64,000 bases of DNA from Polytrichum commune (lineage: Eukaryota; Streptophyta; Polytrichopsida; Polytrichales; Polytrichaceae). The stretch covers positions 70,160,033 through 70,224,032 of the forward strand of contig OX485804.1 in NCBI GenBank assembly GCA_950295325.1, written 5' to 3'. Position 1 is the stretch's first letter; each line of letters starts with the position of its first letter. Made by a program: the position numbers and the translations under genes. Below are positions 13,701 through 25,912 of this stretch, piece after piece. The notes below the pieces were generated by a model, which made no database searches, had not been told where the DNA came from, and saw only the letters and a program-made list of their open reading frames with translations.

Positions 13701-14387
13701 AAACCTCTTCAAACATAAGTTAAGCTGGCTAGTTATCATATAAGATGTCATTGTCAGAGACACAACTACCTGCATATGGATCCCACAATGTTTTTATATC
13801 CCAGATGGTTGTAACAGGTAAATTTTCCTCAAATACTGCTTGTTGGCTGGTTGATTACAGGTTATTAGCTCCTGCTGAGCAAGGGTCTTCTTTGACTGAC
13901 AATACAGAACACCCACTGGGAATCATGCCTCATCAAGTTCGGGGGTTCATTGCCCACTATGCACAATTGGTTGTCACTGGCCATGCTTTTGACAAGTGTA
14001 CTGCATGCTCTGCAACTGTATGTTATCCTTCACTTTGGCTTCTATAAAAGTTCACGTGCAATGTTTGTAAGCTATGTGGAAAAAATAAATGTGTCTGCAT
14101 CAATTGACAATATCTTCAGCTTATGTTCAACAGTAACAATTTGGACAATATGTAGGTTCATGGTTATGTAAAGCTGACACATAATAATATGATGTAAAAG
14201 ATGCTGAGCTGGCAAGCTTTTCTGGCAGGTCGTGAAAGAGTATCGCGAAAGAGGCATGGAGTTTGTATTGGAAGTTCTGAATCGTCCTAATTATTTGGAA
14301 GATTTAACTGGTCTGACAGAGCTGCTCTCAGCTACTCAATCCATGAGCCTGGATTGGGATGAGGACACTGAAGCACCAGATTTTTAG
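7759..14387 (+). CDS. ATG7: ATG7, E1-like activating enzyme of autophagy, complete in 14 exons
   Basis: Fourteen exons join in phase with GT-AG introns: 7759-7966, 8105-8319, 8552-8743, 9013-9067, 9551-9645, 9956-10148, 10427-10517, 10716-10860, 11099-11257, 11592-11780, 11888-12052, 12340-12455, 13861-14017, 14229-14387. They total 2139 bases, giving 712 residues and a TAG stop, close to the ~700 usual for plants. ATG7 activates ATG12 and ATG8 with ATP and passes them to ATG10 and ATG3 in the cytosol. Landmarks are [14 protein letters not shown] and SFADLKKW in the N-terminal half, FYDPC and NPGWPLRN, the nucleotide-binding [11 protein letters not shown] (exon 8), SIPMPGH, the catalytic cysteine in [14 protein letters not shown] (TGT at 12370-12372), CTACS in exon 13 and an acidic C-terminus. 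The [11 protein letters not shown] start was preferred over an in-frame upstream Met at 7627 because homology begins only after it. The frame is open throughout. Confidence 0.96.
12456..13860. other. Long AT-rich intron 12 of ATG7
   Basis: This 1405-base intron is three or more times longer than most of the gene's other introns. It is AT-rich, with short ATT runs, and has no coding content that I recognise. It may contain an old insertion, but I see no clear terminal repeats. Confidence 0.6.
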
Positions 14388-17260
14388 GTGATGGCTTTAG
14401 GGCCTGTAAGATGGCGGTATGTTTGACAAGAAAGTTGTTTCTGAATTATATAAATCAATAGTCTTGCTTCTTTAACAGCTAGTGGCTAGAACATGGAAGC
14501 TATGGAAGTTTCAAATTGTTGAAATCGCACTGTGTACAGCATTGATTCATGACTTCATTGTCTACTTTTGAAGGAACTTCTTGGGTGTATAACAAAGCCT
14601 CTTAGAATATACTGCAGGTCTTTTGGAATATTGACCTGCAGCACCACTTGATATGCTTTGTGACTCTATTTGTGGAGCACCACATGACTTTATTTCTGAT
14701 GGTTTGAAAGAGTCAGCAGGTTTGCAACCTGGGTATATTAAGTAGGCTACTTCAAATTCTTTGTTGTCAGGACTCTAGTAACCAAATCATGCCGGTAACC
14801 CTAAACCCTAATCATGTGGATTGAGGTTAAATGTCAATATATATGAATTATATAGAAAATGTGTAGATTATGACATACACGTCCTAACAACCTTCTTTAC
14901 ACTAAGATTTTGAAGACCACAATTCAAGACTTCCAGGAACTTTCTTTAGTTGAGAATAAGGTAGATGAGGCTAACTTGGTAAGCTTCCTTAATAGGCAAA
15001 CGACCCATGTAGAATTTGCTAATGATGTTGTCACTTACACAGCATTGAACAATAAAAGAGTTTCCCCCAATAACACCATATTGGGAAATGAAGAATCTTT
15101 GATTATGGAGCCTTTAAGGAGTGAATCAGAAAGTTAAATAATGTTGTGCTATAGAGATTTGCCCTAAACTTGACTGAAGGTCTCATGTTAGAATGCTGTC
15201 ATAATTGAATAATATTGATCTTTGTTATATGATTAAGAACATTCTCGAATTTGGACCTGGAGTCTGATCTTGATCCAGATGTGAAGTGGTCATGATACAT
15301 TTCGTGCTTTCTTCACCAATAATAATTGTCTCTGGTTTATGTTGTGGATTGTGTCATTGTCAAAAGAATTTGTTGTATTAAAACTTTCCAGGGCCGCATC
15401 CCAAAACAATGTAAGTATGACTTCGACTTTTGACCAATACAAATGCAGTTATCAAGGCTACTACACCAGATCCCATCAGAACATTGAAGTTAAATGTATG
15501 TGTGCCCGAATAAGACTACGATGGGTAACCTTGTGGGAAGATCTAGTGTTGCATCCAGGGTTTAGGAGTTTGGGGGATCGGAAATTTGAGTCGAGATTTT
15601 GGCTACCCTCCCCCCCGCGCTTCAATTTGGCCCTTGTGATTGCAACGGTGAAGTTGGAAACTTATACATGTTTTTAGATTGGTAGATACGGAACAACAAC
15701 ATTCCAAATCTAGAAAACTTAAATTTCATGAGTGAGTTGTGTTTAAAATTATTTGCCTTCATGATGTAGAGGGTTTCGGAATTCGGAATTCGAGAATCCT
15801 TCACCTCCAGGTCACACCTTTCACATGCTAATGAATAATATATATATGGATTAGATTGTACATGATCTCTACAGTTCACTCCAAACTGTTTAATAATGTG
15901 GCGAGTTGCATGAACACGATCTACAAAGACACCCGTCTTTGTCTAGCATCTAGCGTACATTTTCTTTAGCATGAGACTTGGAATAGTCTTGTTTGCCACT
16001 CTATTGTGAAGATACCATGCAACTTTATTGAGGAAATTAAAGGTCAAGCATCCAGCTCATATGTAAGGGTAAGGATTTAGGCTTTAAAGTCTTGGGGTTA
16101 CAAAGCCAGCCTATAGATAATCGTCAAAAGTTGCGTTTTTGGGGTACATTTTTATTGTTCCTACCCCCCGTTTGCAGGGTTTGTTATTCCAACGGTGGAA
16201 AATTTGATCTAAACACTATCACCGTTTGTCAGAAATGGAACATTTGATTTTCACCTTGATCACGCTTTGATTTTCCTTACGTGTGTTCATTTACTTAAAA
16301 AAATAAAGATTAGGGACCTTAAGAAAGATAAAGATCAGTATTATTCATAACTAATATCTCTGTCTTTCATTCCACGCCTCGTATTTTTTAGACCTAGGTG
16401 TGAGACATTCATCAAATTTTGGAAAGCAATCGTCGGCAATAGATGCTCTGGAGCAATCAAAATCATATCCTCGTATTTCACCCTCAACCAAGGCACCCAG
16501 TTCCTTCCAGTATAGTAGCAAGATGCACATAATTTTTAACCTGGTCATGCCGAGCTTGCTTCTTGTCCAAACCCTTCCGTATAATGGCTTTGTAATTCCT
16601 CCATCCATGCTTTTGAACAAATTGGGCATATATAGGATTCCAATCAACTCAGAAGTATCTATTTTCTCTATGCTCTGGCGTCCATAGCGGCTGGGAACGT
16701 TGATAGGCAAACATAAGACACGCAGAACATCTTCAAGTGCTCCCTTCATAGGGCAAAGCTTCAACAATTTATGTCACTGAGTTGTTTTAGTACCAAAATG
16801 GGGTTCTTCTGGCATGCACCAGAATTTCACCCAACATGTCGGAGACACTGGCCCCTTTGTTTTCCTGCTTCCATACTACGACCTTCAAAGCTTCACCGAT
16901 TCCTGCATCTAGTGCTTCTGCCACTGCATGTTTTTTCTGCCAGCAAATCATTACTGCTCTATGGTATAGTGATCAACGAATTCATCCTCACCATCAGAGT
17001 CTTGGTACTCTTGATCATATCTGGTTCACCATCAACATCGAACAACTCGTCTATGGTGTCATAGACAACTACTCAACTGTGAAGAAGAACTCAACTGACT
17101 CAAGCCATTCCTAAAATGTATAGCACAAGTGGAACAACATAGTTACAGACCATAGTTACATACTCTAGAAAGTCAAAAAGGGGGCAGATAGTTACACCTC
17201 GAGAGTGGGAAGAATTATCAGCGTCGTAATCTTAGAAGCAGTAGGAGATTTTTTTTTGCC
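14388..17260. other. Intergenic spacer with unidentified short ORFs
   Basis: After the ATG7 3' UTR I see no recognisable gene. A 75-codon open frame at 14910-15137 (plus) has a hydrophilic product with no match that I know. The rest is AT-rich noncoding sequence with a C-rich tract near 15610. Confidence 0.45.
16351..16767 (-). CDS. Unidentified 138-residue ORF, possibly transposon-derived
   Basis: I do not recognise the product. It is an open frame from a Met at 16767 to a stop at 16351, with mixed hydrophobic and basic content including KPLYGRVWTRSK and LLYWKELGALVEGEIRGYD. It lies next to a decayed retroelement-like ORF on the other strand and has no visible introns. It is more likely an old transposon piece than a host gene, and chance is not excluded. 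Confidence 0.25.
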   Translation of the reverse strand: MLKLCPMKGALEDVLRVLCLPINVPSRYGRQSIEKIDTSELIGILYMPNLFKSMDGGITKPLYGRVWTRSKLGMTRLKIMCILLLYWKELGALVEGEIRGYDFDCSRASIADDCFPKFDECLTPRSKKYEAWNERQRY

Positions 17261-19347
17261 ATGGCCCCTCTCACTCCGGTCAAGGCAGCCATGTTACCGG
17301 ACATTCCGCATCGGTTGCAGAAGCTCATGATGAAGAACAGAGCCAACCTGGGAAAAACAAATTTTTGGGAGTGCTTATTGTAGGTACGAGATGCAGAAAA
17401 GGAAGTGAACGAAGACAAACTCACCCGTTTTGTACACTCATACCAGTTGAAGACCCAGATGGCACAAGTAAGGGGAGTAACAGTGGATTTTTCCACTATA
17501 GCGATCTCGAGAGTCGCAGCATTACCAGATGAAGGTGTGGAATTTGATAAACTCCCTGACCTACAAAAATCGGAGGCAGAAGAGATCTTTGGGTACAAGT
17601 TTAAGTAGGACAAAGAGACCATTTGGGACTATGCAGCAGCTCGTCAGCATTGGAAGGCATGATTCAAATTTGTGAACACCAATCTGTTATTTCGAACCCT
17701 GGAACAAAAAATGGAGCATAAATATGTCGTGGTGGCCATTAGAAGCTGGAAAGGCATGGAGGTAAATTGGGCCAAGTTGGTATAACAAAGGATTAATGAA
17801 TAAATTCAGGAGATGAAAGTAATTGGATCGCAAGTCATTCACTTATACTCTGCTTTTTATATTTCCTGCCTTTGTGAGAATGTGAGTGTGATGGTCGAGC
17901 AGACACCTCCAAGATACGCATTTCCTTCGTCTCCCCCTTCTCCAACAATTGATGAATTAGAGGTGCAAGCAGCCAAGGCAAGGTGCATGATTGTAGAATT
18001 GGAGAAGAAAGTGTCGGATCGGAAGGGTAAAATTGAGCAAATCCAAGAGAGAAGCGCTGAGTACGTTCAACATATTAATCAAATATTGCAGGAAAAATTG
18101 AGTGATCACCGGAAACGTGAGCAGCTATAAACTATTAATGTTGCTTTGAAGATTCAACTTGAGGATTCTCGTAGGGAGCTCAATCGGCTTCAAGGCGAGG
18201 GACCAAGGAAAGATATGACGCGGCCAATCATGGTGGAGAAGTCGGTCAACACCATACCAGTTAAATCGGTGCCCTTAATCCCCTCCATGACGGTGGTTCA
18301 ATGCACACCCAACCCGCGGGAGTCCACCTCAACTCCACCCTTGCCTCTCTTGTCTATGGAAACATGTATTAGCCTATGGTTGGCCAAGGGCAAGGTGTTT
18401 CCTCAATTTAATTTGTATCATTTGTACGAGTTACAGAGAGATCTATTTTTTATCATGACCGGGAAGAAGATTGAAGAGTTATTCACTCATGAGCAATTTC
18501 AAACTTTGTGGGAATTTAGTGTGAAGCTGAAGGTTGAAAACCTCTTCACCAAGATTTTGGCTCGTAAACATTTGAGGTTATCAGACCCTTTTGCTGTTTT
18601 TGTGAAATTGGAGACGTGAGCGCTCGAATTTATCTGTACTATTCCGGGTGTGAAAAACAATGTCAAATTAAGAGGAGCATCGGAAGGCAGGTACATGAGC
18701 GTGTGGTTGACTGGGCGGATTATGGCTCTCAGATGTCACAACAATTTTATGGACATGATAGTAATACCAGGGCCGAATGGCAAAATACTTTGGAGTCATT
18801 GTTGCTCTGGGTGAAGGATGAAGACTATTTGGTTCGAATTTTGGATAGCAATTTGAAACGAACCTATCAATTTACAGAGGTATTGGATTTTATCAATTCC
18901 TACTATATTTACAATCGGGAACGGGCCGAGGATTGAATGAAGAGGTATTTGCAAGCAATTGAGGCAAAGAAAACACCCATGCTTTCAATGCAAGGGCAAG
19001 TACAATTTCTGAACCCTGCACTAGGTTACCGTCCTAGATAGATGATGCGGGTGACTATGACTTTAGAAGGAAGTAGGGCCAATCAAAGGTACTTAGGTAA
19101 GTACTTGGAATTTTTTGACGATGACATCGAGCAACATGTTCCTACCTGGCCCGCGTTGGCCTGGAAACTTGAAGACTATGGCCTTTCAAGATTTGAACTG
19201 GTGGCTGTCGATATCATTTACAAGCAAATTAGTGAGCCATGGTCGTTTGAACCACCCCTAGTTGTTCATAGTCATCCTCAATTTTGTCCTTGTGATCGTC
19301 GACACAAATGGGCACCTGATGCTACAATCAACTCCATTGAGTATAAT

Positions 19348-20321
19348 TGTCGCAACCCTTGCTAGCCCCCGTTGACAATCTTGCCAATTTTCAATTCTAG
19401 CAAAGGTTACGAGCGCTAACCATTCGCATTCCGCCATGCCAATGGTTAGCTCCTCCTACCCCGGACCATATAGTTCATAAGAGGGGAACCAACCCTCCTA
19501 CTTTACTTTTGGGACTCACCCCTTAATCCGTAACCAATTCCCAAATGTGGACTTCCATCCATGGAAGTCCAATCCTATGTTGATCATCGCATTGCCGGAG
19601 CAACACTACAACAACCCGAACCATACTAGGCAACTATGGCCTCACAATGGGCCAAAGCCCATGGAGGCCGTGCCGTTTGGCCTCGGGTGGGTGAGGCCAC
19701 ACCACCTCACCCATATAAGCCTCTAGGACTCTACGCGGGGCCCCTACCCCACCGTCAACCAACCTCTTGTCTCTCTACCAAGAGTTGGGGCCAAGTGGAC
19801 ATTCTCCTTTAGCTGCTGGGCCTAGAACCCCCCTAGCAGCTTCAGACCATCATAACTTCCTTGTATGATGTCTGATCATAACAACCAACCACTCTATCTT
19901 CATCTACGCTTCACGTAGATGCCGATGGACTCCTCACTTGCCGCATTCGGGCAAGTCTTGAGGAAGTTATGCCTGTTTGAACCTTGGCAGTCCCGGGAAT
20001 CACTCCCAGGCACTGCTGTACCAGGGCGCTGTCCCGGGACAGCGCCCCACTCAAATGGCCATAACTCCTAGCTCCCACCTCCGATTGAGGTGTTCTTGAG
20101 CATTCTAGAATCACCACGCCATGAGCTACGCATAGCTTATAGCCTTACCCTTGTGCCTCCTAGTCTCCGTGGGTGGGAGGCGTTCCCAACGCCCGGGCCC
20201 TCACCCACACTAGGATTACTTGGGCCCTCTCACCAACGGCGCCACAAGTCCCGGGTGTCACTCCGGGGTCCCCCTTGTGCCCATGGTGTTTCGGGCACTC
20301 CTCATGGAGAGGTGCGCGACA
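19348..20321 (+). mobile_element. Solo LTR, family 1, copy 1
   Basis: This 974-base unit starts TGTCGCAACCC and ends GCGCGACA, the TG...CA ends of an LTR with a 6-base inverted terminal repeat (TGTCGC/GCGACA). It is flanked by a perfect 5-base target duplication, ATAAT (19343-19347 and 20322-20326). No internal retrotransposon region follows, so it is a solo LTR left by recombination. It contains a perfect 24-base palindrome at 20024-20047 and a small hairpin (CATCTACG...CGTAGATG) near 19,900. It interrupts the decayed gag-like frame. Confidence 0.93.
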
Positions 20322-20780
20322 ATAATTGGCCTCAAATTCAGGGAGCCCCAGGATTTAATACACCGGTGCAATGTCAAGCGGCGTATCAACGATTTTTTGA
20401 AGACCATCAAGACCATCGAGATCCGGTTTTTTTTCGAGTAGCAATTTGTTGTGCAGCCTTGGCGGACTGGTGCGAACGATGGAACTTTGCCATTAACGTG
20501 AACACTCACTAGGAAGCGAGACAAGAGTTCCTTATGTTGTTGAAACTCCAGTATCGACTTGCTTAGTGGCTGAGATTAGTGGAGGCAATGGCAATTACTC
20601 ATTTCATCGAAGGAGTTCATACTAGTCTCATTAATGAATTTCCTTACACATGAGCTGGTCCCTTTGATAGATTTTTGCGGTGACAATGCCAACATAATCC
20701 TCAGGGAGTTGCACAAGACGAGGATTTACAGAGGGCCATCATACGAATGGAAGGCAAGGACTTAAAGAAGAGAGGGAAGC

Positions 20781-22579
20781 TGTCAGCTACAAACCCCCAC
20801 CCATTTGCGTCGTAGTCCGGGTGGGAGCCGATGACTCACATACCTTTGATAAACCCCTTTGCTCGTGTGCTTGATGCTCAATACTCAAGATTGGAAATAT
20901 TAACTCACACCTTTTTATTCCAATGCCATGAGGATCCAAGTATTTAAAAATACTATCCTTACTCATGGCCCTCGGTACACAACCACATCCATAATGCCCA
21001 TGAATTGAGTGTCACCCACCTAATTTCCTTAAACCCGACATGACATCGCAAGAGATTGGACATGCCCACATCCTTGTGAGTGGCCTCAAAATAATGTGGT
21101 TGCACGATTCAAACCACTCTCCTAAATGATAACTTCACAACATAACTGCCTCAACTACAACATGAAGCTTCAAGCATCTGGCCATCCCTACCCTTCAAAG
21201 AACTAACACCTACCACACGCTAAAATCCTACTGGACCATCCCAAATTCCCATTACAAATACCGACCAGAAGGATGGGCACTCCAGATTTGCATTCGGAGT
21301 TAAGGCCATTCGGAGGAGGCTGCTGCTAGGCTCTGGCCTTAGAGTTGACTGACACCCTTCCTCAATGGCCTTCAGCGAGGATTCAAGCCCAGCCGCCGAG
21401 CGCACCCTCTCGGCCCTTGCCCCTCCTTCCTGTGAGAACGCTGGGATGTTGCGAAGCAGTACTGCTGCACCCTCTCGTCGTAACATCCACAATGCAATTC
21501 GACAGTCCTTCGAAGAGGACCCCCAGCAAAGTTTGGGCTAGCAACCGCCGCATAACTGCCGCCTCTATCGGACCGAATCCCAGTCGACCAGTCTGACACC
21601 TTGCAAATTTTGAGCTCCCAGATCAGTGATCTTACCATAGCAGCAGCGACCGAACTGAAGTGAGAGCACTCTCGCTTCACAACACCCGAGAGAGGCGGGC
21701 AACTCTGGAGCAAGACCCCGAGGCAGATTGATGAATAAGGAGAGAATTTCTCACCCGGGTGTAGAGCAGAATGCTTCGCCTTCTTCTCTTGTGCCCCTGG
21801 ATAGCTGCATTGCTCACATTCGCCCCAATCGTGCACCTGGTTTGTTGTGAGACCCTCTCAGTGCATCCCCGCTCTCGCATTTTGCCAGTCCACTGTACTC
21901 CTCAGTTGACGCTAGCGCCGCTGGTCCTTTGGTCGTCCTCGGGGAATTCCAGCTCTTCCATCCCCCTTTCGCCTCTAGCCCAACACTGGAAGCCGGTCAT
22001 CCAGCCATGCGCCATCCTCTCGCCCAATTAGTTGTTGTTTTCTCCGGCTCACAGATCCATCCAGCATCCGAACTAATGACCTGCAACCTAGGCTCTACAC
22101 ATCCCGTCCCTCCTCGGTGACCTCCTCTTCCTTCCGGACAGAGAGAGAAAGAGAGAGAAAAAAAAAACTGAGAGAGGAAATCCCGATAGTCCCAGGTCCT
22201 TCCCCGAGAGCCCAGAAATCCGGGTCTGATCCACTTCCGGGAGGACCAACCTCCCCTTTACGCACACAACTTCAACCTAAAGCAACCAAGACTCTTACCT
22301 AAAACAAACAATTCTCACTAGCTTGAACCGCTTCCCACGGTGGGTACCAACTAAGTTCTAATCCCACTAACTCTAAACTTTGTCTATTAATTAATTCCCA
22401 AATCACTACTTTGACCTTGAGCCCCAAAATACTCCTACACACATCTTCAACTCAACTCTAATCCAAACACACCAACTTCACTCTGTTTAAACTATTGGGG
22501 CCTCCAATGTAAATTAGAAACCTAAATTTTTAATGGTTTTAGGGTCAGGAACACATGTGAGCATGAAATTGGGCTCACA
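20781..22579 (+). mobile_element. Solo LTR, family 2, copy A
   Basis: This 1799-base unit starts TGTCAGCTACAAACCCCCA and ends ATTGGGCTCACA. Flanks are GAAGC (20776-20780) and GAAGT (22580-22584), a target duplication with one C-to-T difference. It is related to the inverted copy at 39947-41583, sharing both ends. The gag-like frame (KKRGK before, RSRDDLEDDKYD after) resumes in phase when the LTR is removed. It has no coding content of its own. A purine run (GAGAGAGAAAGAGAGAG) lies near 22,140. Confidence 0.85.
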
Positions 22580-22645
22580 GAAGTAGAGAAGTCGAGATGA
22601 TCTTGAGGATGACAAATACGATGTTCGTGATAGTTCGGCAAAACG

Positions 22646-23712
22646 ACTCTAGATTGGCGAGGACGCCAAGTGATAGAAGAGGGGGCCATGTAATCCACAT
22701 TTTTGTTTCGGAGATAGCATTTTGTGATTTTAGCTGTTAAGAGTGGAACAATATTGCTCTATAGTTCTCACTTAGTGACAAAATGATCAATTTATTACTT
22801 AGAGACTGAAATGGTAGAAAGTTAGTAACAATTACCAAGATGCAGATTGGTTGGCCATATACTGTAGTGTAAATAGTGACATTTTGTGAAAGGGCCATAG
22901 TATGGTATGGTGGTTACTAGCCGAACCTCTCTTCTTCGGGGTTATAGGCAAGAGGATCGACCATAGTCATTTAGTCATCCTTTGGGACTCAAGAGAGCAG
23001 AGCTAGTTGAACATACACCCTCTCGGGAAGAGAGTGGTATTTTTTTGTGGTCAATCTTCTTTTCCTAAGCAATTGCAAGTTTCTAAGAGGATTAGAGCCT
23101 CACCATTTTCTGAAGTAATTCTTGTGTGAATTAGCTTGAGTGAGAGTGTGTGTTTCTATTCTGTCTTCCCCAAGGAAATAAAATCAATAATTTGTAAGAA
23201 GCTTTGCAGGTTACGCATAAGGTCTATATATTGAAATCTGCCTAGTGTGTCGTATGTGTGTGTGTCTACTTCGGGTGAGTATGTGTGTGCTTGTATTCTC
23301 AATTCTGTCTATGTGGGAGGATAATGAGTTTTTCTTCACGGTTGTGAAGTCCTCCGTTTCTCTAGTGTAAGGCGTGTTTGTGCTTTTTACAAGACCTGGC
23401 AAATTCAAAAACAAACTTTGTAAGGATAGAGACAGCCTGAACTCAATGATAAGAAAATAATGCAAGAGCTTGTAGCATACGTTGATAATTTTTTCGTTTC
23501 TCTAGTGTAAGGCAATTCATATTTGGCTGTGAGTCGCTTTTGTGACAATGCATGTGGATTTCGCCAGTTTCTCAGGTGGCTTCACAAAGGAATTCAATTG
23601 TCACAGCCACAAAACTTTTCCATCGTGCCCATGGAATAGTCAGGCTTCAAATCTGAAGGTAACTTTCACATGTTTAATTGACTACCTGTGCACATCTGTG
23701 TATCTGGATAAT
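22646..23712. other. Noncoding, possible decayed copia LTR end
   Basis: No gene is seen. The stretch 22,900-23,200 (GGTTACTAGCC, CAAGAGGATCG, then a T-rich run and AAGGAAATAAAATCAATAA) has the look of the end of a copia-type LTR, and lies upstream of the copia remnant at 24.1 kb. TTTCTCTAGTGTAAGGC occurs twice (near 23,357 and 23,498), which suggests a local duplication. No pair of LTR ends could be matched. Confidence 0.35.
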
Positions 23713-23935
23713 CTACGTCGTGTCTTTTTGAGCTGCTTTTCCTGCACATTTGGTAGTGCAGGAAATCCTTGACTCCAGAATGAGTGTATTTCTGTTGAAA
23801 ATATATCCTGTAAATGTCAAATTGGGTGTTGGAATGGTGTCAGATGGCACCCTGGTTTTCGCATCTTTTGGCACAACGGCTTTGAGTAAAGGAGATACCA
23901 TTCTAGAGCTGCAGGTTTGTTGCACAGTTCCTTGA
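23713..23935 (+). pseudogene. Fragment resembling a plant transposon-associated DUF8039-type domain
   Basis: The translation LLKIYPVNVKLGVGMVSDG followed by TLVFASFGTTALSKGD resembles the start of the DUF8039-like domain often fused to En/Spm-type plant transposon proteins (a beta-rich unit with a G.G.V pattern). This is a weak, pattern-level resemblance. It is short, has no start or stop context, and runs into noncoding DNA. A related-looking piece occurs at 39,500-39,792. Confidence 0.3.
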
Positions 23936-24123
23936 TGAGTTCCTTGTAACATATAATGATTCTGCCTTCCTTGCATGACGGCGGTGAGTGAGTCCTAAAT
24001 TTTGTAATTCAACCAGCTTCTACATGTTTTATACTCAAGTGGAAAAGAGTCGAGGTGTCAAGGAACAAGAATGAAGAATATGGCTAAAGAAGATTAAAAA
24101 ATCTCTACGGCTTAAAGCATACT

Positions 24124-25210
24124 GGCCAGTTGTGGAATCACACTTTTGATGCCTTTCTCAAACTCTACAACCTCATTACTACTATTGCACACACTTGTCT
24201 CCACTATAGACCTCCTCAATTTCTGTTGACCTCATTGTCGGCATTTTTGTCAATGTTAGTTGGCATCGTGTGTGTCTCTAACGAACATGAACTAGATGAT
24301 GTCATTCAACATCTTGCTTGTATGTTCAGAGACATGCCTATGGATTATTACACTGGATTTCAAGTTCATCACGATCCCCACACTCACACTATTCTTATCA
24401 ATCAAGCTCACTATGTTTCCGACATTATTAAGCAGTTCCAATTGGATACTGCTAACTTTGTCTCAACCCCCACAGATACACATCTTCCTCTTCAAGCAAC
24501 TCAAGGGCCCTCATGATCTTGCCCTCCCACCCTCGGCTCCTTATCGCGAGGCAGTCGGTTGTCTCATGTATGCGATGGTCTTCACTCGACCCAATATCGC
24601 ATTCGACATTAGTTGAGTTGCGAAATTTACGAGTCAACGCTGCCATTCTCATTGGACTATTGTGAAGCGCATCTTTCATTAGCTATCTGGTACGATTGAC
24701 ATGGGCATTTCTTATTATGGTTCCCCTGAAGTCTCTGCATTATGCGGGTATTGTGATGTAGATTACGCCGGTGACCACGACGACAATAAATCTTGCACAT
24801 GTTATTTGTTCATTCTTGCAAATGGCATTGTAGTATGGTGCAGTAAACAATAAGGGTGCATTTCTGATTTGACCACTGAGGTTGAATTTGTCGCCATGGC
24901 AAAGTCAATTAAAGAAATAATTTGGCTTCGTCGCCTTCTCCACAACCTAGGGTTACCTCAACGGGCTCCTACGATTATCTATTCTAATAAGCAAGGTGCT
25001 ATCCAATTAGTCAAAAACCTCAAGTATCACAAGCAGACCAAGCACATCAAGACTAAATACTATCTGATTCGAGAGAAGTACAGCCGGAAACAAATTGATG
25101 TTCACCGCATCCATACTAATCAACAACTTGTAGATCTTCTTTCCAAGGCTCTATTTCTCTTAAAGAGTATCTTGTGTGCATGTAGTGTATCAAGCGTAAG
25201 GACAAGTTGT
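24124..25210 (+). pseudogene. Ty1/copia pol remnant (end of reverse transcriptase and RNase H)
   Basis: Pieces in several frames follow the order of copia pol: GFQVHHDPHTHTILINQAHY and SDIIKQFQLDT (end of reverse transcriptase), APYREAVGCLMYAMVFTRPN and IAFDIS, then the RNase H end TTEVEFVAMAKSIKEIIWLR, IYSNKQGAIQLVKNLKYH and a HIKTKYYLIRE tail. The catalytic YVDD stretch and everything upstream are missing or unrecognisable, and at least two frameshifts and several stops are present. TGTTAGATACGG at 25,225, just after the RNase H end, may be the start of a 3' LTR. The element is dead. Confidence 0.88.
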
Positions 25211-25397
25211 AGGTACAACATCCTGTTAGATACGGCAATGCATAGCATAGTGATCAAGTAGTGTATCACGTGTAGGAGTAATGATAGGAACTATTTTATA
25301 AGGTACTCAGTAAGTGTAATAGCTTAGCATAGTAATAAAATTTCGTTCAAAAGCAAAGTTGTTTCCTCACAGTTACTTGTGACATTTACTCCAATTT
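25211..25397. other. Noncoding after the copia remnant, possible LTR start
   Basis: TGTTAGATACGGC at 25,225 is where a copia 3' LTR would begin. It is AT-rich and no matching second LTR was found. Confidence 0.3.
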
Positions 25398-25912
25398 GCA
25401 TCAGGGGAGAACCAACAGCTACATGTAGTTACAGATGAACCAGTTGAGCTTGAGAAATAATTGGTTCAGATTCAAGACTTCAGGAAAATTACCAATCGAT
25501 TCAGAGGAATTTCCAAAATATTCCTCATCTTAATAAAGAAAACCCGAAAGATGTCAACATGTAACCAGTTTATATTGGAAACACCAGGATCTTGACTGGC
25601 TATGCCCAAAAATATCCATGGATACTGTTTCTCTGTAATCCGACCCAGAAATGACCATTGTAGATCAATTTCCAAATTTTAAGTATTCCCAAGAGAGAGC
25701 GAGAGAGATGATGCCAACCAGTGCCCAGGAAGTTTTTGGGCATAGTTGGTCAAGATCCTAGTGATTCTAATTCCAACCAGTTACATGTTGACATCGTCCG
25801 GTTTTGTTTTATTCATGTGAGGTATATTCTATAGATTCCTCTTAAATGATCGGTAAAATTCCTGAAGTCTTGAACTCAACCGGTTTATTTGCAACTAGGG
25901 TAGATGCACCTA
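25398..25912. repeat. Diverged inverted repeat with ~200-base arms
   Basis: The left arm (about 25398-25609) read on the minus strand matches the right arm (about 25711-25912) read on the plus strand. Both contain TTGGGCATAG, TCAAGATCCT, GTTACATGTTGACATC, CCTGAAGTCTTGAA and a TTCCT block, with many substitutions. A third copy lies at 30047-30272. It could be two facing copies of a short noncoding element or the remains of a foldback transposon. Confidence 0.7.

Larger units (their letters stand above)
17261..22645 (+). mobile_element. Decayed gag-like element with two nested solo LTRs
   Basis: A long coding-like frame starts at ATG 17261 (MAPLTPVKAAMLPDIPHRLQ) and can be followed to about 22,645 if stops, one frame change near 18,620-18,780 and two LTR insertions are ignored. 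The product has a heptad-rich, Glu/Lys-rich part (18,000-18,200), a Pro/Thr linker, then a helical region with WQNTLESLLLWV and FEDHQDHRDPVFF. The layout suggests a retroelement gag or similar structural protein, but I do not recognise the family and see no protease or reverse transcriptase. Stops are TAG, TAA and TGA where CAG, CAA or CGA would fit. Solo LTRs split it at 19348-20321 and 20781-22579; removing each with one target duplication restores the frame. Confidence 0.6.

Noticed and set aside
20090..20512. A 140-residue protein starting MFLSILESPRHELRI, with relatives near 32,499-32,741 and 36,263-36,511
   Set aside because: All three lie in solo LTRs of one family and the open frames differ in length and end; the last part at 20,322-20,512 belongs to the gag-like frame beyond the LTR.
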